Notes: a model not told the origin generated them from the sequence alone. A DNA stretch of 64,000 bases from Plantago elongata (GCA_036897095.1 JAYMSP010000072.1:27936-91935), one strand, 5' to 3'. Counted from the first letter of the stretch, positions 11,339 through 24,545 are shown. A program made the numbers and translations.

Positions 11339-13106
11339 CTCTGCTGGTGAGAATTTTGAGAGGAGAGAAAAAATGTGATGTGATGGGAGAGAAGAAGTGA
11401 GAGTTAGACAGGAATTTATGCTGCAAGAGTAGAGTGTGTGGGGTCTGATTATTTACACTACTCGTTTCGTATTCTAGATTTTTTTTAGGATAAATTATTT
11501 GTTTAAATCTTGAAATTTTGTTTTTGTCTCGTGGGTGTGGTTTTTGGATATTTGTGTAACTGCTCCTAGACTTTGGGGTAATTCATATATGTTCCTACGG
11601 TCTACCTTAATTGTTCACTTTACTTTCCGACACGTAAACTGAAAGTAATGTATATTAGTAAAATATACTTAATTATTAACAATTTGAGTTAATTTTTATA
11701 TACATCCCTTTAGATAACACTATTGATTTTCTACTCTCTTAATCGTTGCATGATAATTGAAAGTTTCAATAGTTAAGGACGGGATTGGTATCTGTATGCA
11801 CAAGTTGAGATAATGCATTGGAAACTCTATGGCACTTTTTGTCACTAACTAAGTCGGAGTCACAGTGCAGGAAGGAGAAACTTGTATATCATAAATTAGT
11901 GTTGGTAGAGATGTAATTGACGAGTATATGACCTCACGTGTATGGAGTTGTTAAACCTCCACCTTTCCAGGATATTAAAGGATGTTTGCTACCGACATGG
12001 TGTGCACGTAGCACATCTCGCATTGCCTCACTATTACAACCTTATTTTTAGACGGTTTATTGTGTATTATGTATCCACATATTTAGAATTTGTTAGGGAA
12101 ATTGTACAAATTATTTTACATTGGATTCACTAATGTTCTTTATATAACGTTGTCTATACTTACATATATTGTTGGTATCGAACACGAACAGAGATCAGAG
12201 ACGACCATGTAATAGGTGATAAAATTTTGAAACAGTTTCACAAATTTCCAATCATTACGAATATTCTAGCCTAGGAATTAAGCTAGTCACATTTGATTGA
12301 TTATACAGCCCCCTTTTTACCATAAAGGTAACGAGACAAAACACATGCAACTGCCCGATTGACATGGTGAGTAACCATGTCCATCATCTACGCACTATCG
12401 AAGAAACTAAGCACAAAAATGGTAAAAAGCATTAGCAAAGTATTCAGCAACTTGCTCAGGCTATAAATGGTAATATGAAAAATATCTGAGATGATATTTT
12501 TTATCTGCCATCTTACTTCATTTCAAGGATTATGATCCAGGCTGGAGATGGACCTAGTTTATGTGGTTCGTATAAGATCCAACTAGCTCCTTTAATTCAG
12601 TGTAGCAACTTGTAACGTTACTCTCTAATCATATTTTATAGACGTTAAAAACGATGATATATCGAAAAGAATTATTCGTTTAAAAGAGAATAATGGGTCA
12701 TGGGGTTGTTCATCAGTGGAATATTTTAACCGCCAAATAACTTTATAACTACTATTTCACGAGGATGATTTACGGTAAACTAAACTAGTGCGAGTTATAC
12801 TTGACTTGATGACAATACAATTTTAAGTTACGTGTGAATTTTGCATCGTCTATTATAACTTATACGTTTTATGTCCTATGTGCATAAGAGTTCAGTTCAT
12901 GCAGGTCTTGCTTTGATGTGCACCTACCTGTACAACACTATGAGCATTGAGCCCCCACATTAAGATGCATTTATTATGTATATTGTATGTGTTTAAGTTT
13001 AACATCGATTTTATTTTTATTTTTTCTTATAGGCTAATGCAAATGATGAAAAACCTACTAATAATAGATGGTTTATTTGTGTGTTTGACGTGACACAATT
13101 GACATT

Positions 13107-13167
13107 TTGTTAAAATAAGATGATTTGATTATACATACTCCTTGTTAAAATAAGATGATTTGATTAT
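13107..13167 (+). repeat. Two-copy direct repeat, period 35
   Basis: The segment ttgttaaaataagatgattt followed by gattat occurs at about 13107 and again at about 13142, the second copy reading gattatgca instead of gattataca. A simple tandem duplication. Confidence 0.75.
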
Positions 13168-13227
13168 GCATAATTAATATATTTAATGAATGTTAATAAA
13201 GTGACTCATGAGATACCAATTTAATTA

Positions 13228-13379
13228 GGGGCTGATTGGGATAGTATTTAAATGTCCCCATTTGATTCGATGAACAGTGATTTAGCCTAAAATACACTTT
13301 AAATATCTCCATTTCAATTTCATTCCAAATACAATTTCATAAAAATACCCATTCAAATGTCATGCCAATCCGACCCGGA
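13228..13379 (+). mobile_element. Tourist/Harbinger-like MITE, copy 4
   Basis: Begins GGGGCTGATTGG after TTA (13225-13227) and ends in a diverged CAATCCGACCCGG near TTA (13380-13382). Shares the core gatttagcctaaaatacact and the caatttcattccaaatac block with copy 3, so the two derive from one source. Confidence 0.75.
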
Positions 13380-14784
13380 TTAGCTTTTCCAGACAAAGAC
13401 ACACATCTGTTTTGTTGCAATGATTCCACAAATCATGCCGCACTGTGTCAAAAAAATAAAGAGTATGGCATTATGTATGCTAAGTGCCTTACTTTAACTA
13501 AGAAAGGTGAATTGGTAAAGAACCAATTTGACATTTAAACCGACTTAATAAAATCAACTAGAAAAAATAGTTGGTAGTTAAAATCATAATTAGTAGTTGA
13601 ATAATTAATTAGTAGTTGGTAAGGTAATTTCATTTTCAACAAGCTCACTTCATTAGCTTTTCAAATCAACTAGCTTTAACTAACTTATTTGAAAATATGC
13701 GCGTTCACATAACGAGTTTTTTATTAAAAAAAATTTCATTGAGCTGAAAAACTAGCTAAGAAGGTAGTGGTAAACTGAGCCAAGGTCTGATAAAGTGATT
13801 TTATATGCTAATTGCCCCTCCATTAACCTTTTGCAATTTGCCCCTTGAAATTTATATAATCTTTTACGAATCACTCCCTAAAACTTAGGGAGTTGCACTC
13901 TACTTTTAAAGTTTCAAAATGTCTAGAACATGAAGTTAATCATAAACATTTGAAAGCGGACAATTAGCACAGTGTACAGGTTTTTGGATACAAATCACAC
14001 TCCTGCAAACTGCAAAGATACTCCGGACAAAATTATCATAGTTCAAAGATCAAGCCGAAGGGAAAAAACTACGAGTCGAATTGAAGAAAACTAAAAGAAA
14101 GGTGTATATTTGCAATTAAGTGAATTTCGCTTATATACCGCATATAGTAAAGTAGGTATCTTTGTAGCTGTTTCTTAGTATTATTACATTTTGGAGGAAT
14201 AAAGTGTTGAAAAAAATTGGAATAAAGAATCGAATAAATCCGAAAAGGATATTCTTATCAGAATCCTTCACGTTAACCACAGATTTTGTCATATAAATAC
14301 AATAACAATTTATTCGAACGTACCAATTAATATAATATTATTATATTGAATAAAAACTAATATTCCGGTGACCTGTCTGCAGATAATGCAGGTGAAGCCC
14401 ATCTCCCTCATCACTGTTGAGAGGTTGCTAGCTGTCTGCTAGTCCTTTCAAAGAGATAGAACTAATACATCATTCTTTCTTTAACTTACAATAATTAGTA
14501 TGGTTTTTCGTGTCTTTTTCTTTCTAATTAACCACACTTTCAGATCTTGTAATCTAGAAGGGTAGTTGTTAGGCATCATGCCATGAAAGGGAGTTTGAAT
14601 CTACCTTTAGGAACATGTTGGATACGTTAGTTATGAATAGTACGGCATCGGGACTCACCTAAAGCCAACTTTCAAAATTTTGAACTATTCGGACTCATAC
14701 TCTGTGATTGTGAAATTGGTTGTTTATGCATGATTATTGCTAGCATAAATAAGATGAAAAATGTGTTCTCTTCAACTTAAAATC

Positions 14785-14920
14785 ACTTAAGTTCAGTTTA
14801 GTTTAGTTCAGCTCGACGTAGTTATAATTTATAACTTACTTCAGTTTAGTTCAGTGAGATTTAATTCTGTTCAGTTTTAATCAATTCAATTCAGCTTAAT
14901 TCAATAAATTTCAGTTGCAA
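14785..14920. repeat. TTCAG/TTTAG-rich low-complexity stretch
   Basis: Irregular repetition of ttcagtttag, ttcagttca and ttcaattcag words over about 135 bp. Not a clean tandem array; probably degraded simple repeat. Confidence 0.6.
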
Positions 14921-16187
14921 GGTTGATAAGGATTAATCTGTCATGGTAAATAGTGTCAAAATGGACCGCAATGCTTGTGGTATAACATAGATGGTAAAGA
15001 CTCGGTTTTTTAAATTTTATGATCAACAAATCACTCTCCTTTAGTCCAGTCGCCATGTCCAGCTCTTTCAAAATGGATCACCAGATTAGAAGAGTTAAAA
15101 TGGCCCAAGTTCCATACTGAGCCAGGCCGGACCTTTAAGAACTGCGTTGATATTAATAAATGGGCTTTCGAGGTCCATTAACGTTTACGTCCCAAAGATT
15201 ACAAAATGGCATAAATATCAAAATGGAGAGGATAAGTTTATTTTGAAAATAATCGTATTACTTTAATGTCAAATCAATATCACATAAGTTCATTAGTTCG
15301 ATAAATTTACTTATAAATATAAAAATATTACTTAGGTTATATAATAAATACAATAACTGGTTCTCTGTAGGGTGGTTTATTTAATATTAGTTTTTTTCCG
15401 ATGCACCTAATACTCACAAATTAAAAATTCATACAAAATGATATGTGATAGTCATACAATTTTTAATTAGTAAGTGCACCGAATAAAAATAATCATTAAA
15501 AAAAAACGTAGGGCTCATGTTCCATAACACCATGCTGAAAGTTGGAATAATTATGCACATTCGGCACGTGAATACATAATATTATGTTCCTAATTCAAAA
15601 GCATGCATCATGATTATGAGTATCGTAAACATCATATCAAATATTTGAATGATTATACTTGTAATAATAATTTTCTTTAGAACAGAGATAGTATTTATAT
15701 TCCCAATCACGTAAGATGTAATTCAACACAAAGCATGGTGGATAAATGTCTATATTTAGCATATGAATACCATCATATAAGGTTTTAAAATGTTTTAAGA
15801 AGATTATGATAAACCAATTGAGTAGTTTTAATTTCGGTATGCAATACGGGTGATGATAAAATACACGAAAATATAACACATATTGATTTATAAGGTCAAA
15901 TATAACATTAAAAAAAATAGTTTAATATGTTCATAGATCTCGACCCAAAAAGGAATACTAACAATATCATAGGCATAGCCAATTGAATCCTTACCTACAA
16001 CTCATGGGTTGCGGGAATGTTGTGCAATTTTATAGGAATGATGTAACACCTATGTGTCATAGAGTTTAACTAAATTGATGAAAAAGAATATTTATATCAT
16101 TATAGTGCACCAATTCGAGAATGTAAGAAATCTAGAATTAATCGTTATACTCTATCGCTTGTTAGTATAGGTACGAAAGTATACGCG

Positions 16188-16415
16188 TTGGTTTGTGGTG
16201 CCAACATATCATATAAAGATCAGTCTAAAAGCAACATGCAGATATGTGTTAGTTTGTAATGTTAACATATCATCTGAAGATCAGTCTAGAAGTAATCTGG
16301 AGATCACCTGAAAATATACATTGGTTATCAGTTTAGAAGTAACTCGAAAATTACCTGAAGATATATGTTGGTTTGTGCTAACAACATATCACTTGAAATG
16401 AGTTTAGAAGTAACC
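16188..16415 (+). repeat. Imperfect tandem repeat, unit about 60-75 bp
   Basis: The pattern gttggtttgtg, then aacatatcat, then gaagatcagtctagaagtaa recurs from about 16188, 16249, 16320 (internally shortened) and 16367. The copies differ at many positions, so the array is old. Confidence 0.75.
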
Positions 16416-16976
16416 ACTCATACGATAAGCCTTTAACCTTGAGAAGATAAGACATAATGGAGTGTGAGTTGTTGCATTAACATCTTTCCATAACTGTATC
16501 ATCACACATTCCTAATGATGGTAAAATTCGATCAAAATCAACCAATTTTATTATAGCGTAATGTTGTGTAATCATCACCGAATCAATTTATTAGTGACGG
16601 GGTAGTTACAAAAATATGTAAGATATCTCGATATATAATCCCAATGTTTATCCAGTAATGATTTTTCTTTACCTTTGATGTACAAATCCGGATGTTAATA
16701 CCTAAGCACGCCCATTTACTGACCATCTACCACCATTTTCATCAAAACCTTTTCCTTTTAACTGTCTAGAATTGTCTCTAATGGTTGATTGATTGGCATT
16801 TGGCACCTCCGGTTTGTGCTGCTTCGTCTTCGCTACACCTCATGTACACGTTTCTCCTTAAATCAATCCATCCTAAACCCTCGATTCACCCTTTTCCTCT
16901 AATAATTTATCTGTCATAGATATAGATAGATTCTTGCTATTTGCCATAAATCAAGCATTTTCTTACTATTTGTCTC

Positions 16977-19446
16977 ATGGGAAAGAGAAAGCGAGCCTCA
17001 GATAACCACAACAACAAGACACAACCACCTTCAGGTTCCTCCTTCTTTCTGGGTTTCTACGATTTTCGCGGAAATTGCTTGATTTTCTAATAAAGATTGA
17101 ATTTTTATGGTCTGATGATTGCGATTATTAGTGATGTTAATGTTTTGGTTGAATCTTCATTGACTTGTGGAGGTTTATTGGAGTTTTGCATGTTTGTTGT
17201 TTTAGCTCAGAAATGAGCATTCTTGATAATCAATAGGTTTTGTGGTATTTTTGTTGTGCATTGTGGAGATAATCTGCCTTATATAGGTTTGGATTGGTTG
17301 TTTTGGTGTAGCTAGATACTGGCATTGAGTTCTGATCTTTATTGGTGTAATGCAGTTGCAAGGTACTCTCTTTTTAGTATATCCTAGGCATAGATGTATA
17401 GTCGGAGTTGGAATCAAAATGTAGGGGAAGCGAAAGAGGAACAATCGGATTACAAGGTCTTAGTGGGTCCGCTTCGACTGTTTAGAACTTTTGATTATAG
17501 GTCTTGTGCATCACTGCATTGTTAGAAAAAGATTCCTAAGCTGATTATTGATTGAGGCCTTTTAATTTAGGAAAGTAAGTTGATCTTTATTCTTTTACCT
17601 CTTAGCTGTTTTCCGGTGCTTTAAGGGCTTACATGTGTGTATAAAACAGGTAATTTGTGGTTTCATCTGTCTAGATGAAGCACTTCATTCGTTTCTCTTC
17701 AGTTACATTTGTGTATACCATAATTGATCATCTTATTTGTGCATACATATTCTGCTTTGGTGTTTGAAGATGACTCATCAGGCATGTCATTCAACTTTAT
17801 AACAATGGTATTTGAACCTTTTGGAATTGTGTGCAAGTGTCGAAACTACCGCACAACTCACAAGTCATTTAGCTTTTGTGATGCATTAAAATGGATCTAA
17901 ACTATATGAATTATTTACACACCTTATTCCCACTAGTGGAAACCATCAACTTTTATTTTTGGAGTATCATAATAAGTTTAGAGAACCCTGTCTGTCCAGA
18001 ATTCACATTTTGACAATTTGCGCTTATGTTCTGCTGTAACAGTTTATGTGGTTGAGTTTGGTATATTTGCAATTGAATCTCTTATACAGTTTGATGATTT
18101 TTTCTTGTTATGGATTTTCAGACATTGCACCCTTTGACTTGGAAGAGGTTTGTTATTTATAATCTACGTGTTGCTTGTCTTTGTCTCTCCTCTCCCTCTC
18201 TCTCTGCCTGGTTCTCTATGTCTCCATTTCTTAACATCTGTGTTTGTAACAGAGCTCTTCTGGCCAAGCTGAAACCAGTGCTAGACAGTCTATTATGGAA
18301 GTCGGGGGTAGTTCTCACAAAAGAACGGCTGGTCGTCAATCTCCAGTTAATCAGAATCATGGGTCCACTCGCTCTATGCTGTTAAAACATGCCCGTCATT
18401 CCATTAGCCGCCACTATTCCAGAAGGAGCTCTGGTAGCCATCTTGATGCATCCCCTTCTAATTCTAAGTGGAGTAGTAATCCCCTGCACGATTCAAAGTT
18501 CTCCTTTAAAGTGTCAAGTAGAGACCTTTCAGACTTGCACTATAGAGGTGTGTGCAGTTTTTCTCTGAATTATTTTTAAAGCTTAAGTTATCATTGTTTA
18601 TTTATTGACCATTTAAGAAAATAGATGTGAAAAGACGGAACCTTTAGGATAAATTATGAAGTCACTGCTTAGGTATGCGCTATTTTCATGTTACATGCGA
18701 AAAATGTCCGCTGAATTTGCGTAATGTGACATCAGGACCTGTTAAAAGATGTTCTTAATACATCAAATAATCGGATGGCTCTTTTTCCTTTGTAATGTTG
18801 TGGCGTGAGCATTTCTTGTGCTCCCGTTTTTATTAATAATATTTGGCCGATTAAAAAAAAAATAAAATCAGTTAGAACTTTGAAATTGGCAAATCTTTCG
18901 ATGTTCAGTATCAGACTCTTTGCATTTTTAATTTGTTAAGTATGTGCTCACCGGTAGTATACTGTTTGGAAATTGGAAAGGGTATTTGGTAAATCATTTA
19001 AATTCTTTACACCGTTAAGACCATGAGAGTTAATGTGATGTAACCAAATATTGCTTGTTTCACAAGTTCATTCTCCATTACTTTTTGCAAGCAAAACCTT
19101 GTCTTGACGTAGTATCTACTTTCCTTGTTAATATATCATGTCATGAAGTTTTTTTTTCTTTTAAATTTCAGAAAGCATGGAGAGGTCATTTCACAAGCCT
19201 GACAGAATACATTCAGGTCCATCAGTGGTGAACACGGTGCCTACCAATATAAAGAAATTAGAGTGTGCTATATGTCAGAAGCGTCTGCAGAAGAAGCCGT
19301 TCGTTCTTGATGACTCTCTTCCAGCTAACGACCTCTCAGTCGTTGCAGTTTTAGTTTGCGGTCATGCATATCATGCAGACTGCCTGGAGCAGAAGACTAA
19401 CCATGAAGACAGACAAGATCCTCCTTGTCCACAGTGTGTAAGCTAG
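16977..19446 (+). CDS. RING-H2 zinc-finger protein, putative E3 ubiquitin ligase
   Basis: Coding exons 16977-17034, 18122-18147, 18253-18547 and 19172-19446 join in frame to 217 aa. The N-terminus is basic (MGKRKRASD), the middle is Ser/Arg-rich with many His, and the C-terminus is a RING-H2: C-A-I-C, 27 residues, C-G-H-x2-H-x2-C, 14 residues, C-P-Q-C. RING-H2 domains recruit E2 enzymes, so an E3 role is likely; substrate unknown. I do not recognise the subfamily. The stop used here lies inside a good splice donor (TGT|GTAAGC at 19437/19438); splicing to 19750 would instead end the protein with PRRSGQQLS and stop at 19779 (224 aa). Intron 1 is over 1 kb. Confidence 0.82.
18735..18865 (+). mobile_element. 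Possible 5'-truncated LINE 3' end in an intron
   Basis: Within the third intron of the RING gene, a segment ends in ctcccgtttttattaataat, then atttggccgatt and a run of A. Plant LINEs commonly end with a similar TTTATTAATAA-type tail and poly(A). No reverse-transcriptase sequence is present, so the call rests on the tail only. Confidence 0.3.
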
Positions 19447-20265
19447 ATAATATATAGGTTATGACTCATGATACCTAAATAAGATCAGAATTATAGGTTT
19501 CTGACTTTAGTAATAGATAGTACCAGACTAGGAAAGGGCTTTCGTATAAGATTTTATCGACCTGGTTATGCTGCATGCAATCTTGTGTGAAGTCCATAAA
19601 TGAATTAAAACCTTTTTAGTCTTAGAATCGTTTTCCTTGGGATTCTATCTGATGGCTGTGTGTTTTTCCCGTTGTTGGAATTGTGTGTTGTCTTCATTGT
19701 GGTTTTGGTATGACCATGTCTTTAACTCTGCCCCCAAACTAACTGGCAGCCACGGAGGAGCGGTCAACAACTTTCGTAGGTGGATGTATTTGCCATCCTC
19801 CATCCCTTTGTGATTGGATTTGTATTTCCTTTTGGTGATTTTGTGAATGAAGAAAATACATTAAGACATCTATCAAGTAGTACTGTGTTTTGTCACTTTT
19901 GTATGTTCCTCAAATCGGTGTCTGAGATATGTCCAAGGCGTGTCCATGTTGACACACCTCCGATACATGTCCAACATGGACACTTAAGTACAATTCTTCT
20001 TTATTTCTTGGTGAATCGAAAATGCAGGTACATATATGATATCAACATATAATTCGGAATTGAAATAGCCCTAGCCCCTTCTTGCTTTTCCTTTTCTGGC
20101 ATTTATTCTTGTGCTTCTCTGTTATACTCGTTCCAGACTCACCTTCCTGCAACATGCCAGACTTCATTCAGAATGAAAACAACACAATGTAATGCGATTA
20201 AGTACGATAAAAATGAAGACTAGGTGGTGTACGAGCTCTTGAATGGGTTGTAACTTGCCTGAAAC
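19447..20265. other. Convergent 3' region between the RING gene and the coiled-coil gene
   Basis: Probably the 3'UTRs of the two facing genes. The only coding candidate is the alternative last exon of the RING gene at 19750-19779. Confidence 0.6.
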
Positions 20266-21197
20266 TTAGTTTCCAGCCAATCTTTTCAATATAGACATTG
20301 GGCGATCACCCCTCTCTATCTAAATCAGATGTACTAAAACTCCGGAACAGGATTGTTTAATAATGAAAAGGTTATATGGAAGTATATTAAGCATGAGGAG
20401 CTCTTGTTAGGTACCTTTACTTGAATTGGAGTAGCAGTTTGCACATCTTCTGGAGTCACTTCAGCTCTAGCATTGTCATCTGATCTTCCAGGAAGAACGG
20501 ATAATTCTGCACTGTTTTTACCAGTTGAATCGGATAAAACTTGAAATGTTGAAGAACTCGACTTAGAAGTGTTCTCTTCATCCATGTCCAAGCTCAGCTG
20601 CAATCACTCACTATCTTTAACACGAATCGACTCATTAAGAAATATGGTTGATTAAACATGTTACGTACATGATGATATGATACATTAACTTAGTTTATGC
20701 TACAATATGATGTACAATATGTCTTATGTGTTGTACATATCAACATATAAATTATATCGTACATGTGTGATACAACACATTAAAGTATCATGAGGCACTA
20801 CAACATACTGTAGTATAGATAAAACGAAGAAAACAAAGAGTCATAACCTGCAACACTCGCATCTCAAGGAGAGCAAGTCTGTCCAAAAGCGTTCCCTTGT
20901 ACTGCACTTCTTCCAGAGCCGATGAAATAGTCTTGTATCCATCACTTTCACAAGAATTGTTACTATTGACACCATAATCTCTTCTTGAAAAGCTATGCTT
21001 CTCTTCTATAACTTGAAGCTGCGTATCCAAAAATTCCAACTTATGATCATTTCTTGAAAAGTAAATTACGTTTACTCGTTTACAATCTCGAAAAGTACGT
21101 ATGAGAGAGTACGAATAATTACCAGTCGATCGAGACGATCTAATCTTGGAATAAGGGGCATGAAAGACGTGGTATCTTGATTGTTATTTTGCTCCAT
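20266..21197 (-). CDS. Small plant protein of unknown function, probable coiled coil
   Basis: Minus-strand exons 21123-21197, 20848-21039, 20415-20597 and 20266-20313, all phase 0 with GT-AG introns, give 165 aa. I do not recognise the family with certainty. The N-terminal half (residues 12-90) is rich in Leu with heptad-like spacing (MPLIPRLDRLDRLLEFLDTQLQVIEEKH and then ALEEVQYKGTLLDRLALLEMRVLQ, given here as separate helices), suggesting a coiled coil broken by a Ser/Asn loop. A Ser/Thr-rich acidic linker follows, then a short basic tail, RGDRPMSILKRLAGN. The last exon (16 codons) is my inference from a 101-bp intron and in-frame stop; without it the third exon would read through to a stop at 20334. 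Confidence 0.7.
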
Positions 21198-21548
21198 ATC
21201 GTTTTCGCCAAGATGTTTTGATACAACTATCTATGTATATGTCTGTATATAGATAGTTTCATGTTCAATGTGAAAGTGATGAAAGAGTAGATGAGGTATA
21301 GACATTGGTGGACGGACGTTATTAATGGCAACTGCCTGCCCATTCTGTTCTTGTAGATTAGATCTCTCGACCTTCTCAATTTTTATATACTTTCTTCATT
21401 ATTTACCATATCTTTGTGACAAACAAGATCACAACGCATTCAAGTCAAATCTTTATGGATTACGTTACCTTGCCCGCTAAAAAAAAATCACATGATAAAC
21501 AATATTTATTCATTCATTGCAATCTCTTTGGCCCTTATTATATTGTTA

Positions 21549-21642
21549 GAGCGGCTATTTTCACATTCAAATTAAACATTTCGTACATAAAATTTCAGGT
21601 TCAATTAAAAAAGATCACTCAAATTTTATACCAATCAATACC
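21549..21642 (+). mobile_element. Decayed Tourist/Harbinger-like MITE, copy 5
   Basis: Flanked by TTA (21546-21548 and 21643-21645). The right end ttttataccaatcaatacc matches the right end of copy 3 (ttttataccaatcagcccc). The left end is diverged and the inside shortened. Confidence 0.5.
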
Positions 21643-22287
21643 TTAGACATTGATTATGAAAAATATATAGAAGTAATAAATTTCTAGTAGTTTAATTATT
21701 TGTTTAACTCAATCAATCTATCACTAAACACAATATAAATTAACTCTACAATGTTACATAAACCGTCGAATGAACAATCTCACGAACAATCAACGTAGAA
21801 TCGAACAAACTCACATAATAAACCCAAACATGAGAATTTAAATGATTTGTGTTAGAAGTATGACTAGATTATAACTCTTTAATGTTAATTCTTTCAACTC
21901 ATTAATGTTAGTAGTTAAAAATATTATTGAATTATACTTTTAATAGTTCGTCAACGTCTATATTCACGGAATTAACTAAAAATTCTTTTATTGATCAGTT
22001 CAATGACAATGATACAACAAAGCTCGAATCTAAAACCAGAGAAATAACTGAAAATTGAAGGTAGGAGAAGAACACGATTATTTTCGTTATAGAAATGTAA
22101 TTATGATGAACAGTGTGCAGCTACAGACTTTATACTCCTTTTCCACGCCTTATAACAACATCAGGCCACTATCTAGTCCAAGTGAAACAACGTTTTTATC
22201 ACCTTATTACGACTTATTCTTCCAATTGCCACAAAATAAATCCAGTGTAATTCCAAATGTCTATTAATATATATAAGTTATCTCATA

Positions 22288-22523
22288 CTCCCTCCGTCCG
22301 GATTGCAAGTCCCACGGGACAGAACACAAATTTTAAGGAAAAAGTAATAAAGTAGAAAGAATGTAATAAATTATGAATGTGATTGTATAAAGTAGAAGAA
22401 AAAATAAATAAAATTCGAGAAATAATGTATAATAAAGTAATATTTTTTATTTAAGAAAATGTAATTTTTAATTTGGAACAGTTTTAAACCGAATATAAGA
22501 TTTCTTATTCGATACGGAGTGAG
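22288..22523. mobile_element. Stowaway-like MITE
   Basis: About 236 bp with TA at both borders, beginning CTCCCTCCGTCCGGATT and ending ATACGGAGTGAG. These are the canonical Stowaway termini as inverted repeats around an AT-rich centre without coding capacity. Confidence 0.85.
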
Positions 22524-23096
22524 TATGTTATAGTGGGACGTGGAAAAGTAAGTTTTATGAAAAGTACATTCACTAATATAAATCGAATGATTGAGTGTGT
22601 CAAATATTTAAATTGTAGGAAGTAAGTATTACTTGCAATTGTTTGTTTTAAGAGTCTGTGATACATTATAAAGGTTATGTTCTCACATCTTAAATTATAA
22701 ACAAAAATAAATTAATGGGAAATTTGGCTAATTTTTTGAATGGATACTACAAGAATTTCATTTTCTCGATGGATACAAAAATAAAATAACTGAACTAAAA
22801 TTAATTAATTATTAATTTAATTATCAAATTAGCAAATTGGTCATTAAATTAGTGGAATTAGTGCCCATTTGAGATCTACTGCCACTGGAGCATCTGTTAT
22901 TCCATCATTGTTCTTATTTGACACTATGAATGGGAATAGTACTTAGTTGTAGTTATTTATCTTCTTCATTGATTTTGTTTACCTTGTTCGTTCATTGATG
23001 TTCTTGATTCTTATCCATAGAATCAAGATTGCTAAGAAGGGACGTAACAAATTTGCATTCCAAGCTTAGATTCTTCAAAATTTGACGCTTTTCTTG

Positions 23097-23309
23097 GTTA
23101 ATCCAACTCAAGCTCAGAGACTCGATAAGGCTATGGTGATAGCTAATACGGTACATGAACAATTAAATATTGTTAAGTCCAAACAAGTTATCGATGTTGA
23201 GATTCAATAAAATATTCAGAGTGAGTTGTTTAAACTTAATGAAAAGCTGAGAGTGGAGTCTGGAAATAGTAGACTTGCTACTCAAATGCTTGATGTGCAA
23301 AATGTATGA
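23097..23309 (+). pseudogene. Coding-like fragment with an internal stop
   Basis: A frame of 71 codons, broken once by TAA at 23208, reads as helix-forming sequence (for example RLDKAMVIANTVHEQL before the stop and ELFKLNEKLRVESGNSR after it). It stands out from the surrounding AT-rich DNA but I recognise no family. It may be a relic of a captured or transposon-borne exon. Confidence 0.35.
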
Positions 23310-24429
23310 GGTGATGGAATTTATACAGACTTTCCAAAATCTAATCTTGTACTAGTTAGAAACGTTGTTTATCATAGGAGAACTTATAAAAAGTCATTCT
23401 TTACTTCGATCATCGAAATTGTAGTCATGGTCGACCTAAACTTTCAGAGTTTATGTGTACTACTTTTTAAATAGGCACACAATAACAATGGATATCAAAA
23501 AGTTCAAAAATTATATGACATTAAAAATTATTTAAATACACAAGATTTTACAAAATTTATGTAAGTTTAATATCTTGTTCCAAATAAATAATGCGACGCA
23601 TCTGAATATTTATATTCTAGAGTCTACACAACTATAACAGTTTCTTAAAACTCACTTAGAAGAAATGAAGAAACAAAAAAAAACAAGGAAGAAAAGAGAA
23701 GCAATTAAGATAGCAAATAAATTGATAAATTAAAAAATAGTTATGAGGTGTTTCGATTTTAGTGGAAAAATAATGTTTTGACTTAAATATAAATAAATTA
23801 TTTAAATGAGTTTTTATACTAATTACTTTGAAATGATTTATTTTTAATTCAAAATAATCATACTTCAATGAGGTACTATATAGAAAATAGTTTAATTTTA
23901 TAAAAATACAAAAGTATAAACAAAATGTTAAATAATGTAATTTTAGAAGAACAACGTTACATAATTCAAGAGTACAACAAATAAGTAACTTGCATATATA
24001 ATTTTTTCTCGATGTTGAAGATTTAGATTTAGATTTATAGTAGGGCAAATTACATCTGCACCCCCTGTTAGATTCAAAAGTTGCAGATGGATACCACCTA
24101 GATCTACAATTACATGGCAACCCTAGTCGATAAAAATCAATTACGTCCAGGTCCACGAATTTGACTTTCATCGAACTTAAGCCAGGAAAAGTCGTTTCTG
24201 CCCCTGTTTGAATTTCAACTTTTGAAATTGACCAAACAACCTATTTACAGTTCAAGTCCTTGAACAAAATAGAATATCACTCTTCAACTTTCTATTTTTT
24301 AAAATATCACCCTTCGAATGTTTTAGAGTTCAATTTAATCCCTAGAACGTTTTGAATTTTGCAATTAGGTGTATCAAATTCTCAACTACAAGGGTTTCTA
24401 GTTTTCATAACTTTCATTTCAGTCCTTGC

Positions 24430-24545
24430 AACAACCACCAGTCACCCGCCTCACCACCACCACACGTCCACCACCAGTCCTCCGCCTCACCATCACCAGT
24501 CCACCACCACACGTACACCACCACAATCCTCCGCCTCAAATTCGT
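24430..24545 (+). repeat. CACC-rich imperfect tandem repeat
   Basis: Words such as caccaccagtc, cgcctcaccacca and cacacgtccacc recur about every 40-55 bp. It yields Pro/His/Ser-rich peptides in several frames, a by-product of the repeat. Confidence 0.65.

Larger units (their letters stand above)
11339..16976. other. Gene-free interval with repeats
   Basis: Promoter side of the H+-pyrophosphatase gene at the left, promoter side of the RING gene at the right. No supported genes. It holds a 35-bp direct repeat (13107-13167), a Tourist/Harbinger-like MITE (13228-13379), TTCAG-rich low-complexity DNA (about 14785-14920) and a tandem repeat (16188-16415). Confidence 0.65.

Noticed and set aside
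14562-14605. Possible further SINE copy (tagttgttaggca ... gggagtttgaatctacc)
   Set aside because: Box B-like but the rest does not match the four aligned copies, and there is no shared tail.
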